From Fusobacterium sp. SYSU M8D902 (GTDB taxonomy: Bacteria; Fusobacteriota; Fusobacteriia; Fusobacteriales; Fusobacteriaceae): a DNA stretch of 57,213 nt. Positions 27,046 to 36,226 of this stretch are shown one piece after another (position 1 is the stretch's first letter; each line of letters opens with the position of its first letter). The translations under genes were made by a program, and so were the position numbers. The stretch covers positions 1 through 57,213 of the forward strand of contig NZ_JBEFNA010000011.1 of assembly GCF_040199715.1 (NCBI RefSeq). The letters run 5' to 3'. Below the pieces are notes generated by a model, which was given only the letters and a program-made list of their open reading frames with translations, made no database searches and was not told where the DNA came from.

Positions 27046-28893
27046 TTACATTATTAAATTTGGTAAGAAAGTTATTATTCCTGGGAAAACAGTTATAATT
27101 ACTAATGTTATAAATATTGGTATTAAAAATGGCAGTACTCCTTTTGCTACTGTACTTACTGACATTTTTCCAACTTGGGCAACCACAAATAGAGCCATTC
27201 CCATTGGAGGTGTTAAAATTCCTATCATCATATTTAAAGTTGTCATTACTCCAAAGAATACTAAATCTATTCCAACATTTGCAGCTACAGGAATTAACAT
27301 AGGTAATACTAGGAATTGTAATGCTAAAGCATCTATAAACATTCCTAAGAAAAGTAATAATGCATTTATCATTATTAACACTGTTAATTTAGAACTTGCA
27401 AACTTCATAAATAGATCAGCTATTCTCATTGCAATCTGCTCTCTAGCTATCATATCTCCAAAGAAAGTAACAGTAATTATCATTAATACTGTAACTCCAC
27501 TTATTGCCATAGCTTCTACACAATGTTTAAAGAAAGATTCAATAGTTAACTCTTTATATATAAAAGCTCCTAAAACAACTGAATATAGAGCTGCTACAAC
27601 TGCTGCTTCTGTTGGAGTAAATAGTCCTGAGAAGATTCCACCTATTATTATAAATGGAGTTAATAGAGCCCAGAAAGACTTTTTAAAAGCGTGAACTTGC
27701 TCTTTAAAAGTAGCTTTTTTAGCTTTCTTATATCCTCTTTTTTTACAAATAAAATAGTTCATTATCATTAAAGCTATTGTTGTTAATACTCCAGGAACAA
27801 ATCCTGCTAAGAATAGTTTTGCTATTGATTGGTTAGCAATTACACCATAAACTATCATACTGATACTAGGTGGCACTAATGGACCTATTATACAAGAAGC
27901 TGCTGTGATACCTCCACAGATATCATCATCATAACCCTCATCTCTCATAGCCTTTATTTCCAATTGTCCCAATCCACCAGCATCTGCAATAGCTGATCCT
28001 GACATTCCAGAGAAAATAAGAGATGCTGCTACGTTTACATGTCCCATTCCTCCAGTATAGTGTCCCAATAATGCTTTTGCAAAGTTGAATATTCTTTCAG
28101 TGATTCCTGAACCATTCATCAATATACCTGTAAGTACAAAGAACGGTACACTCAATAAGCTAAAACTATTTAAACTATCTACTAATTTTGCTGATGCAAA
28201 ATATACTACATTCCATCTTCCAGTTGAGAAATAGAAAAGTGTTGCTGCCATTAATGACCATCCTACTGGAAGTCCAGCAAATATCATTACTAGCCATACA
28301 GCTATTGTTACAAATCCACCCATACTACCTAATTTGATATATTTAGATACTCTCAATGCAGCAAATATCTTTGGATTTACTATTACTAAACCTATTATTA
28401 TAGCTAGAGCTATAAGTATAAATACTGGTTTTATAAGAACTTTATCATTTTCATAGTTCTCTTTATATGCCTGATAAAAACGGAATAACATAAGTATTGA
28501 GATCAAAGGTAGTGCTAAATACATCCAACCACTTGATATTTTTAACGATACCAACTCAAATATCCATTTCTTTTGATACAAAATATTTCCCAAATATCCC
28601 ATAAAGATAATACAAACCAATATAATCAATTGAGATATTGTGAAAACTATTTTTTGAACCATTGGACTAAATCTAGTAAATAAGAAATCTATTAGTACGT
28701 GTGTCTGTTTTCTTATTCCCATACTTATTCCTAACATTCCTACATAAACAAATATTAAACTTGAAAGCTCCTCACTCCACATAAGAGGTTTTCCTAGTAC
28801 CTGTCTTGATATAATCTGTAACACCAATACCAAGAACATTCCTACAAATAGGGTCCCTCCAATCCACTCTTCTAATTTATCAACTATTTTCAT
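27046..28893 (-). CDS. siaT: TRAP sialic acid transporter, fused small and large membrane subunits
   Basis: A 615-residue fusion of the TRAP small (DctQ-like, about 1-160, four helices) and large (DctM-like, about 185-615, about twelve helices) subunits, as in H. influenzae SiaQM. The small part shows [27 protein letters not shown]; the large part [67 protein letters not shown] and [11 protein letters not shown]. With SiaP it would import sialic acid using the sodium gradient. It follows siaP by 25 bases and ends at a terminator. Confidence 0.93.
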   Translation of the reverse strand: MKIVDKLEEWIGGTLFVGMFLVLVLQIISRQVLGKPLMWSEELSSLIFVYVGMLGISMGIRKQTHVLIDFLFTRFSPMVQKIVFTISQLIILVCIIFMGYLGNILYQKKWIFELVSLKISSGWMYLALPLISILMLFRFYQAYKENYENDKVLIKPVFILIALAIIIGLVIVNPKIFAALRVSKYIKLGSMGGFVTIAVWLVMIFAGLPVGWSLMAATLFYFSTGRWNVVYFASAKLVDSLNSFSLLSVPFFVLTGILMNGSGITERIFNFAKALLGHYTGGMGHVNVAASLIFSGMSGSAIADAGGLGQLEIKAMRDEGYDDDICGGITAASCIIGPLVPPSISMIVYGVIANQSIAKLFLAGFVPGVLTTIALMIMNYFICKKRGYKKAKKATFKEQVHAFKKSFWALLTPFIIIGGIFSGLFTPTEAAVVAALYSVVLGAFIYKELTIESFFKHCVEAMAISGVTVLMIITVTFFGDMIAREQIAMRIADLFMKFASSKLTVLIMINALLLFLGMFIDALALQFLVLPMLIPVAANVGIDLVFFGVMTTLNMMIGILTPPMGMALFVVAQVGKMSVSTVAKGVLPFLIPIFITLVIITVFPGIITFLPNLIM

Positions 28894-28918
28894 TATTAAC
28901 TCCCTCTATATTTTGATA

Positions 28919-29908
<990 letters not shown>

Positions 29909-29930
29909 TTAACCTCCAACATTTTTTATA

Positions 29931-30935
29931 TTAATCTTCTAAATTCTCATAAAAGATTATGTGCGATTTTGAAATATCCCAATTCCTATCTTGTTCTTTG
30001 TTTCTATATAGCATTTCAAATACTCTTTTCCCTGCCATATACCCTTCTGATGCTATCTCTTCCATTACTGTAATATCAATAATTTTTTTTCTTATCAATT
30101 TTTTTATAATTATTCCAATACCATTAGTTACAATCTTTCTATCTTCTAATAGATTATGTGGCACTTTATCCAGTATATCGTGAGCATATCTATTGATGTA
30201 TAAACCTTTTATATTATCGCTCTTCAATTTTTCCTCTAAATACTCTATGCTCTCCTCTATTCCACTCAAATTAATTGGTCCCTCTATTTGGAAATTTTCC
30301 TCAGTTATTCTTTTTAGAAATCCATCTAAATAGAGTTTTGATGAAACTTTATCATCTCCATTGTCAATGATCAGTATCTTTTCATCTCTACGTAGAAGTT
30401 GTGACATCAATCCTGCTGCTATCTTCCCTTGTTTCTTATGATCTGGACCTACATGTGGAATATCTCTGTGCAATCTAATTCCCAACGATAAAATTTTCAG
30501 ATCCTTTAATTTAGGTTTTAATATTTCATATACTCTATTCTTATCTAGTGGAGTTATTATTATTCCATCTAAATCTCTCTCTTTTAATACTTTTTTTAAA
30601 ACATCTAACTGTTCCTCTGGATCGTTAATATCTGTTATCTTAATATCAATATGATAGTTGTAAGCTCTATATTCATTAGCTACCTCTTCTATCCCTCTCA
30701 ATATCTCTTGAGTATAAAACTCATTTCTAGATTTAACTACCAAAGCACACACTCTTTTGCTCTTTTTGGCTCCTAGTGAGCTTCCTAGATAATTTTTTTC
30801 ATAGTTAGTCTCTTTTACTAACTCCAAAATCTTTTTTTTCGTTTCTTCTTTTATTAAAGGACTTCCATTTATAGCTCTTGCTACAGTTGTTCTGCTTATC
30901 CCCAATTTTTCAGCTATCTCTTTTTGTGTTATCAT
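29931..30935 (-). CDS. LacI-family transcriptional regulator of the sialate locus
   Basis: A 334-residue protein with an N-terminal LacI helix-turn-helix (TQKEIAEKLGISRTTVARAINGS, about 1-46) and a periplasmic-binding-like sensor domain (DGIIITPLDKN, GPDHKKQGKIAAGLMSQLL). Known sialate regulators such as NanR are mostly GntR or RpiR family, so a LacI member here is less usual. Its own promoter has an operator directly after the start site, and the same dyad occurs at two more promoters of the locus, suggesting autoregulated repression. It is the first gene of the regulator-siaP-siaT unit. The inducer is unknown; sialic acid or ManNAc-6-phosphate is a guess. Confidence 0.88.
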   Translation of the reverse strand: MITQKEIAEKLGISRTTVARAINGSPLIKEETKKKILELVKETNYEKNYLGSSLGAKKSKRVCALVVKSRNEFYTQEILRGIEEVANEYRAYNYHIDIKITDINDPEEQLDVLKKVLKERDLDGIIITPLDKNRVYEILKPKLKDLKILSLGIRLHRDIPHVGPDHKKQGKIAAGLMSQLLRRDEKILIIDNGDDKVSSKLYLDGFLKRITEENFQIEGPINLSGIEESIEYLEEKLKSDNIKGLYINRYAHDILDKVPHNLLEDRKIVTNGIGIIIKKLIRKKIIDITVMEEIASEGYMAGKRVFEMLYRNKEQDRNWDISKSHIIFYENLED

Positions 30936-30957
30936 AGCAAGCTCTCTCCTTAAAATA

Positions 30958-30971
30958 TGTTCACGTGATCA
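30958..30971. promoter_or_regulatory. operator B, upstream of the regulator-siaPT unit
   Basis: TGTTCACGTGATCA, one base away from a perfect palindrome TGTTCACGTGAACA. It begins about three bases after the predicted start site of the regulator promoter, the same place as in the other two promoters. Confidence 0.75.
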
Positions 30972-30980
30972 TTTAATAAT

Positions 30981-31009
30981 AATATACCCTTTTTTTCTAT
31001 TTTTGTCAA
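30981..31009 (-). promoter_or_regulatory. promoter of the regulator-siaP-siaT unit
   Basis: On the minus strand TTGACA (31009-31004), a 17-base spacer and TATATT (30986-30981), a strong sigma-70 match with a start site near 30974. Confidence 0.8.
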
Positions 31010-31199
31010 TGTTTTCTCTAATTTTTTATATTTTTTCAGTACATTTAAGACACTATATAATCAATTATTATTTTTTTAAAACTAGAAAATTTTATTGAGA
31101 AAAAATTTTTCCCCACATGCGTACACGTAAAATTCAGTATTCTAAGTATATTTTAACCTATTCTTACTATTTTAGTACAATAATTTCAAAAAATATATG

Positions 31200-31228
31200 T
31201 TGACAAATTTTAATAAAAATAATATTAT
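31200..31228 (+). promoter_or_regulatory. promoter of the SSS sialate symporter
   Basis: TTGACA (31200-31205), a 17-base spacer and TATTAT (31223-31228). The start site would be near 31235, 12 bases before operator C. Confidence 0.8.
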
Positions 31229-31246
31229 AAATCAACGCAACAATAT

Positions 31247-31260
31247 TGTTCACGAGAACA
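31247..31260. promoter_or_regulatory. operator C, upstream of the SSS symporter
   Basis: TGTTCACGAGAACA, near-palindromic and identical to operator A when read on the other strand. It lies between the promoter and the AGGAGGT site of the symporter gene. Confidence 0.75.
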
Positions 31261-31299
31261 ATTTTGATTTTACTTAATTTATTATTTAGGAGGTTATTT

Positions 31300-32847
31300 A
31301 TGAGCTGGCACTGGCTTAACTGGATTGTTATTTTACTGTATTTTATAGGAATGTTTATGGTTGGGGTTTATTTCTCTAAAAGAGCTAACTCTACTGAAGA
31401 TTACTTCAAAGCAGGGGGAAGAGTTCCTTCTTGGGTTACTGCTTGCAGTATCTATGCAACTGCATTATCTTCTATTTCATTCATAGCTATTCCTGCATCT
31501 GTCTTTAGTAAAGGTTGGCTACTTGGTATGGCTCCATTAGGAATAATTCCTATTGTTTGGGTTGCTGCTGTAGTATTTGTTCCTTTCTTTAGAAGAGTTA
31601 ATGTCACTACTGCTTATGAATATCTTGGGAAAAGATTTGACAACAAATTTAGACTTATTGGAAGTTTAGCTTTTATTCTATTTCATATAGTTAGAATGGC
31701 TATTGTTCTTTACTTACCAACACTAGCTTTACAACAAGCACTTCCATCACTTAATCCTGTTGTTTTAACAGTTGGAGTAGCTATTTTCTGTGTAGCTTAT
31801 ACTTCTATGGGAGGAATTGAAGCTGTACTATGGTCTGATGCTATACAAACTATTGTTCTTCTATTTGGAGCTATTTTAATTATCATAGCTGGATTTACTG
31901 CAGCTCCTGAAGGAGTTGGACAAGGATTTTCTACTCTATCTGAAAATGGAATGTTATTAAATAGTGACTTTTTCAGTTTAGATCTAGCAAAAATTAGTAT
32001 TTGGACTATGTTAATTGGTGGATTTGTAAACTCTATCTATGCATATGTTGGAAGTCAGGATATAGTACAAAGATACAATACTACAAAAAATGAGCATGAA
32101 GCTAAAAGAAGTTTATTTATGAATATTCCTTTACTACTTACTAGTATTTTTATCTTTGTGGGTATGGGATCTGCTTTATTTATATTCTTTAAATACAAAG
32201 CACAACTTCCTGCTGGAATCAATGGTAATGCTATACTACCATATTTTGTAATCCAATATATACCTACTGGTATTTCAGGACTTGTTTTAGCAGCTATATT
32301 TGCTGCTGCTCAATCTACTGTTTCTTCAAGTTTAAACTCTGTTTCTACTTGTATGACTGCAGATATTTTAGAGCACTTAAGACCTGATATGACTGATCAT
32401 CAAAAACTATCTTTTGCTAAAAAGTCTAGCTGGTTAGTTGGTATCCTTAGTACAATAATTGCTGTACATTTCCTATATTCAGGACAAGGAGATATGTTCC
32501 TATATTTCCAAGCTATAACTGGTTTATTAGGTGGACCTATTGCTGGAGTATTCCTTGCAGGTATCTTCTTTGAAAAAGTTGATACAAAAGCTGTTTGGAT
32601 TGGATTTATAGCTTCTATATTAATAGCACTATATCTAACTAATCCTATGGGAATAGCTAGTGCAATTATACCTAATTATGTTCAACCTAAAGTATTTGAG
32701 TTTATGATCTCTTTCTTAATAATTGGTGGAAGTGTTATTATTTCTCTTATTGCTTCATTTTTCACTGCTTCACCAGAAAAACATCAAATAGAAGGTTTAA
32801 CTTATTCTTCTGTTAAGAAAATGAAAGAAGATAGCAAATTAGGATAA
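31300..32847 (+). CDS. sodium:solute symporter (SSS), probable sialic acid transporter
   Basis: A 515-residue membrane protein with about thirteen helices. VGVYFSKRANSTEDYFKAGGRVPSW, ATALSSISFIAIPA, TTAYEYLGKRFD, ILFHIVRMAIVLYLPTLAL and YTSMGGIEAVLWSDAIQT parallel the SSS-type sialic acid transporter SiaT of Proteus mirabilis as remembered. A longer frame starts at 31246, but AGGAGGT (31288-31294) selects the ATG at 31300. It is divergent from the regulator and has operator C, so it is probably induced together with the TRAP system. Sialic acid specificity is inferred from similarity and context. Confidence 0.85.
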   Translation: MSWHWLNWIVILLYFIGMFMVGVYFSKRANSTEDYFKAGGRVPSWVTACSIYATALSSISFIAIPASVFSKGWLLGMAPLGIIPIVWVAAVVFVPFFRRVNVTTAYEYLGKRFDNKFRLIGSLAFILFHIVRMAIVLYLPTLALQQALPSLNPVVLTVGVAIFCVAYTSMGGIEAVLWSDAIQTIVLLFGAILIIIAGFTAAPEGVGQGFSTLSENGMLLNSDFFSLDLAKISIWTMLIGGFVNSIYAYVGSQDIVQRYNTTKNEHEAKRSLFMNIPLLLTSIFIFVGMGSALFIFFKYKAQLPAGINGNAILPYFVIQYIPTGISGLVLAAIFAAAQSTVSSSLNSVSTCMTADILEHLRPDMTDHQKLSFAKKSSWLVGILSTIIAVHFLYSGQGDMFLYFQAITGLLGGPIAGVFLAGIFFEKVDTKAVWIGFIASILIALYLTNPMGIASAIIPNYVQPKVFEFMISFLIIGGSVIISLIASFFTASPEKHQIEGLTYSSVKKMKEDSKLG

Positions 32848-32855
32848 TTGATAGA

Positions 32856-32918
32856 TAAAAAAGAGGATTTCTATACTATATTCGTTCTTATTTGAATACG
32901 GTATATCATCCTCTTTTT
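32856..32918. terminator. bidirectional terminator after the SSS symporter
   Basis: AAAAAAGAGGAT near 32857-32868 pairs with ATCCTCTTTTTT near 32908-32918, and the enclosed bases pair further (ATACTATATTCG with an ATACGGTAT-like arm). Long A and T outer arms allow function in both directions; the gene that follows is convergent. Confidence 0.75.
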
Positions 32919-32919
32919 T

Positions 32920-33510
32920 TTATTCACTCTTTATATTTTTACAAATTGTTAAGACATAGATATTATCTACATAGATATCATCTTTCAATAATTCACATAG
33001 ATTTCTCAAAGTAGCTCCTGTACTAAAAATATCATCAACAATGAGTATATTACCTCTCTTAGTTAGTTTTCTCTCCTTACTGATACTATTTTTGAATAGT
33101 TCCATTTTCTTTTCTATTGGTAGTTTTTTCATCTCTTCAGAGCTCAATTTTCTAAAAAAGTCCAATGAAATTGGTTTGTTTAAATTTTCACCTAGATGTT
33201 TTACTATTTGAAAAAGTGGCTGTATCTCCCTTTTAAAAGTAGGAGGAGTAGCTATTATTCCATCTATCTTATCCTCTATCTTCCATTGATTTCTTATAAA
33301 ATCAGTAGCAACTTCTGCTATATCAATAGCCTTATCATACTCTTTATGATATTTTAATTCATTTAAAGCTTTTCCAATCTCACTATATTCAACATCAAAT
33401 ATAGGATAACCAAATATATCTTCCCCTTCATAATTACTCTTTAGCATAAAATAATCTAATGTATAACCTTCCTGCCAGTTTCCTTCTATTATCATAGGAT
33501 TTATCTTCAC
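32920..33510 (-). CDS. ComF-like phosphoribosyltransferase
   Basis: A 196-residue protein of the type I phosphoribosyltransferase fold. The PRPP-binding motif ILIVDDIFSTGATL is near residue 155, and the upstream ATPPTFKREIQPLFQIVKHLGENL and RKLSSEEMKKLPIEKKMELFKNS resemble ComF proteins linked to DNA uptake. The N-terminal four-cysteine zinc finger of many ComF proteins is absent. The substrate is unknown and a link to competence is only inferred. It stands alone, with AGGAGGG before the ATG and a convergent neighbour. Confidence 0.75.
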   Translation of the reverse strand: MKINPMIIEGNWQEGYTLDYFMLKSNYEGEDIFGYPIFDVEYSEIGKALNELKYHKEYDKAIDIAEVATDFIRNQWKIEDKIDGIIATPPTFKREIQPLFQIVKHLGENLNKPISLDFFRKLSSEEMKKLPIEKKMELFKNSISKERKLTKRGNILIVDDIFSTGATLRNLCELLKDDIYVDNIYVLTICKNIKSE

Positions 33511-33641
33511 TTTTCTTCCCTCCTAATTGTTTCTATAACTAAATTATACATTTTTTGTGAGTAAAAATCAAATGAACTGTCTTATTTTTTTTCAATATAA
33601 TTATTTTTTAACTGTTTTTTAAGATTTTTTCAAAAAAATGC

Positions 33642-33670
33642 TTGATATTATTTACTTCATATTGTATAAT
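33642..33670 (+). promoter_or_regulatory. promoter of the cold shock gene
   Basis: TTGATA (33642-33647), a 17-base spacer and TATAAT (33665-33670), with T-rich DNA upstream that could serve as an UP-like element. The start would be near 33677. Confidence 0.8.
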
Positions 33671-33678
33671 CTAGTTAA

Positions 33679-33711
33679 TTGTTCTTTAACTCTGATTTTG
33701 TTTAAGAACAA
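33679..33711 (+). promoter_or_regulatory. 5' leader hairpin of the cold shock gene
   Basis: TTGTTCTTTAAC (33679-33690) pairs with GTTTAAGAACAA (33700-33711) with one mismatch around a nine-base loop. It lies at the very start of the predicted mRNA, 30 bases before the ATG, and may stabilise the mRNA or act in cold regulation. Confidence 0.5.
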
Positions 33712-33741
33712 GAAGTTTTTTATTCTTTTGGAGGTTGTAAA

Positions 33742-33942
33742 ATGTTAAATGGAAAAGTAAAATGGTTTAATAAAGAGAAGGGGTTTGGATTTGTAACTAG
33801 CGAAGATGGAAACGATTATTTCGTACACTTTACTGGAATTATCGGAGATGGATTTAGAACTTTAGAGGAGGGACAAGCTGTTACTTTTGAGGTTACTGAA
33901 GGTAAAAAAGGTCCTATGGCTATTGACGTAAAAGTTGCTTAA
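33742..33942 (+). CDS. cold shock protein (CspA family)
   Basis: A 66-residue single cold-shock domain that binds single-stranded RNA and [19 protein letters not shown] contains RNP1 (KGFGFV, 13-18) and DYFVHF is RNP2 (26-31). Length and pattern are typical of CspA/CspB chaperones. GGAGG (33730-33734) is seven bases before the ATG. The leader of about 65 bases contains a hairpin, and a strong terminator follows, so it is a single-gene unit. Confidence 0.95.
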   Translation: MLNGKVKWFNKEKGFGFVTSEDGNDYFVHFTGIIGDGFRTLEEGQAVTFEVTEGKKGPMAIDVKVA

Positions 33943-33963
33943 TCCTTTATACATAGAGATTTT

Positions 33964-33992
33964 AGAGAGCGATCAATCGCTCTCTATTTTTT
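33964..33992 (+). terminator. intrinsic terminator after the cold shock gene
   Basis: AGAGAGCGAT and ATCGCTCTCT form a perfect ten-base-pair stem with a two-base loop, followed by ATTTTTTT. It could also serve minus-strand transcripts of the convergent activator gene. Confidence 0.85.
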
Positions 33993-33998
33993 TAACTA

Positions 33999-36053
33999 TT
34001 ACCTATTTTTTCCTATCTTAGATAAAAATTCAAATTTCTTAATGGTGTCTAATACTTTTCTAGGATTTACAAACTCATCTAATTTTGCTATAAAACTGTG
34101 ATTATTCGTCAAATCCATAAAATCTGCCAAAGCCTCTAAATGTTCCTCTCCATCATTAGATGTAAAAATTAATATTATTTTTACAGGTAAACCTCCTGGA
34201 AAATCTATCTCTTCTTTTAATATCAAAAGTCCCATACTTGTTTTAAATACATTATTATCATTCTTACTGTGAGGAATAGCAATTTTTTTATTAGTTACCA
34301 TATAGGATCCATACTCTTCTATTTTCTTAATCATACTCTCTATATAGCTTATATTACATGCTCCTTCCTCTATCAATAACTCTCCAATATCTTGAACGGC
34401 CTCCTTCCAACCTTTAGCCTCACTCTGTAAAATTATATTATCTCCTAAAAGTTCAGAAAGAGAGAGTATATTTTTGCTGGTATCATCAATAAGAAGATCT
34501 CCCATAAGCTCTTTTAACTCTTTTTTTAATGTTGATAGATTAGTTATCAGAGTATTTTTTTCTATAATCTTTATCAAGTTAGTGAATTTAACCTTTCTCT
34601 GTTGCTCCTGCAGACCAGCTCTTTCTAAATTTATCCTATCGTCACCTGATAAGATTGTATTCACCTGTACTAGAGGTTTTGAAAATCTATTCTCTAAGTG
34701 TAGAGTAGTTACAATTAGATCTATCTCTTCTAGATCATACTCCTCTAATTTATATACTGGAATTATATCTTTCACAAAGATACTATAAGTATTTTTCAAT
34801 TGTTGAGCTAACAGTTTTGATGTTCCATAACCAAAACCACAAACAATTAGAACTTTTTTCTCTAATGAAAAATTTTTATCTATGGCACTCTTAAAATGAG
34901 TTCCTAAAAAAGCGATCTCATCTAAAGTAAGTTCCATTCCTATAAACTCTTCTAATGGATAGACAGATTTTTTAGTAGCTTCAAAAATAGGCTTATAATT
35001 TTTTAAAAAATCATCTAAAATGGAGTTCTCCAACAAGATATTATTTTTTAATCTATGTATAGTCGGTTTTAAATGATTAATAATTCCATATAAAAGATCC
35101 TTGTCCTTAGTTAGATCTATCTCCATATTAATAGAAAAATTCTCTATTATCTTCTTAGCTAAAATATCTATCTCTATCCAAAAATTATAAAAATTACTCT
35201 CATCACAATAGTTATGACATCCTAGATATAGGTCAGTCACTCTTAAAATCTCCATTTCATTTATATCTACATCAAATTTTTTCTCTAATCTTCCTACATT
35301 TCTCTTTATCTGTAAAAATTCTGTAGTTCTTCTAAAAAAATTTTCATTCTCAATACTTGTTAAAACTCTACCATTTTTTATTCTCCAAATCATAATACAG
35401 ATATAATTTTGAAATGTCAAATATGGTTCATCAGCAATTACAGTATTATTTTCTTTCATCAATAGATCTATAAATAATTTAGCTTCCTCTCTCAATTCAT
35501 TTGAAAATATCTCTTTCAATAGTTTCACTATATATTGAGAGCTGTTATTAGAAAAATAGTTAAAATATCTATTTAAAAATTTTAACTGAACTGTTCTAAT
35601 ACTACTTTCCTCTCCTACTAGGATTAAACCTTTCTGAACCTCTGTTTCCAACTTTAGAGTATACTTTTCAAATTTTTCACGAATTACTCTTATTATACTT
35701 TTTATTGTTGTCCTACTTACATCCAATTCAACACATAGCTCATTTAAATTTATCCTACCTTGAAATAAGATTTTGAATAGAATAATCTCATCTTTTATCT
35801 CATCAGTAGAAATATTTTTTTGAAAGAAAGAGATTATGTTAGAGAGTTCAGTTAAATCTGTAAATAGTAGTTCACCCTTAGATCTTTTTTCAATAATATT
35901 AAATCTATTTTCAGAAAGAGTTTGATTAATTTTCTCTATATCATATCTAATGGTTCTCTCATTTATTTGAACCACTTCAGAAATATATTTATAGGATGAT
36001 CTTCCACCATTCTCTAAAAATATTTTTAATATCTCTAACATTCTATTTGTCAT
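33999..36053 (-). CDS. PRD-domain transcriptional activator/antiterminator with PTS EIIB- and EIIA-like domains
   Basis: A 684-residue regulator of the MtlR/LicR/ManR type. In order: a DeoR-like helix-turn-helix (1-60, SEVVQINERTIRYDIEKI), a second winged helix (about 95-150, ELDVSRTTIKSIIR), PRD modules (about 180-395, with histidines 280, 327 and 386 at likely phosphorylation sites), an EIIB-like domain (VLIVCGFGYGTSKLL, cysteine 405), and a fructose/mannitol-type EIIA domain (KIAIPHSKND, histidine 595). It is divergent from the PTS transporter and likely activates it; the sugar is unknown. AAGGAG precedes the ATG. Confidence 0.88.
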   Translation of the reverse strand: MTNRMLEILKIFLENGGRSSYKYISEVVQINERTIRYDIEKINQTLSENRFNIIEKRSKGELLFTDLTELSNIISFFQKNISTDEIKDEIILFKILFQGRINLNELCVELDVSRTTIKSIIRVIREKFEKYTLKLETEVQKGLILVGEESSIRTVQLKFLNRYFNYFSNNSSQYIVKLLKEIFSNELREEAKLFIDLLMKENNTVIADEPYLTFQNYICIMIWRIKNGRVLTSIENENFFRRTTEFLQIKRNVGRLEKKFDVDINEMEILRVTDLYLGCHNYCDESNFYNFWIEIDILAKKIIENFSINMEIDLTKDKDLLYGIINHLKPTIHRLKNNILLENSILDDFLKNYKPIFEATKKSVYPLEEFIGMELTLDEIAFLGTHFKSAIDKNFSLEKKVLIVCGFGYGTSKLLAQQLKNTYSIFVKDIIPVYKLEEYDLEEIDLIVTTLHLENRFSKPLVQVNTILSGDDRINLERAGLQEQQRKVKFTNLIKIIEKNTLITNLSTLKKELKELMGDLLIDDTSKNILSLSELLGDNIILQSEAKGWKEAVQDIGELLIEEGACNISYIESMIKKIEEYGSYMVTNKKIAIPHSKNDNNVFKTSMGLLILKEEIDFPGGLPVKIILIFTSNDGEEHLEALADFMDLTNNHSFIAKLDEFVNPRKVLDTIKKFEFLSKIGKNR

Positions 36054-36190
36054 TTCTCTCTCCTTCCAAATCCTTATTGTTTAAATTATATCATAAATTA
36101 CAATTTTTAACTAAAATAAAACAGATAAAGTCAAAAAAAATCATATTTTTTTGAAAAAATTAGATTCTATTCAAAAATATAAAATTTTGT

Positions 36191-36199
36191 TATACTCAA
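36191..36199 (+). promoter_or_regulatory. extended -10 promoter of the PTS transporter
   Basis: TTGTTATACT near 36187-36196 contains TG-N-TATACT, an extended -10 element with TATACT at 36191-36196. The upstream -35 position is poor, which suits an activator-dependent promoter. The start would lie about 25 bases before the ATG. Confidence 0.45.
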
Positions 36200-36226
36200 A
36201 ATATATAAAAATATGGAGGTACAGAT

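Larger units (their letters stand above)
30936..31299. promoter_or_regulatory. divergent control region of the sialate locus
   Basis: This 364-base region separates the regulator gene from the SSS symporter gene. It holds two outward-facing promoters (30981-31009 minus, 31200-31228 plus) and two operator copies (30958-30971, 31247-31260). The AT-rich middle (about 31010-31195) shows no gene; TGCGTACACGTA at 31118-31129 is a GC-richer island of unknown meaning. Confidence 0.6.

Noticed and set aside
27029-27694. Open reading frame of 221 codons opposite the TRAP permease
   Set aside because: It is the mirror of a confidently identified membrane protein gene; its composition is the complement of hydrophobic codons and no family is recognisable.
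31118-31129. TGCGTACACGTA, a possible further operator or catabolite site
   Set aside because: It is not a palindrome, differs from the three sialate operators and lacks the usual central CG of a LacI-type site; no promoter lies beside it.
31246-31299. Longer N terminus of the SSS symporter starting at 31246
   Set aside because: It would run through operator C and has no ribosome binding site; AGGAGGT marks the ATG at 31300.
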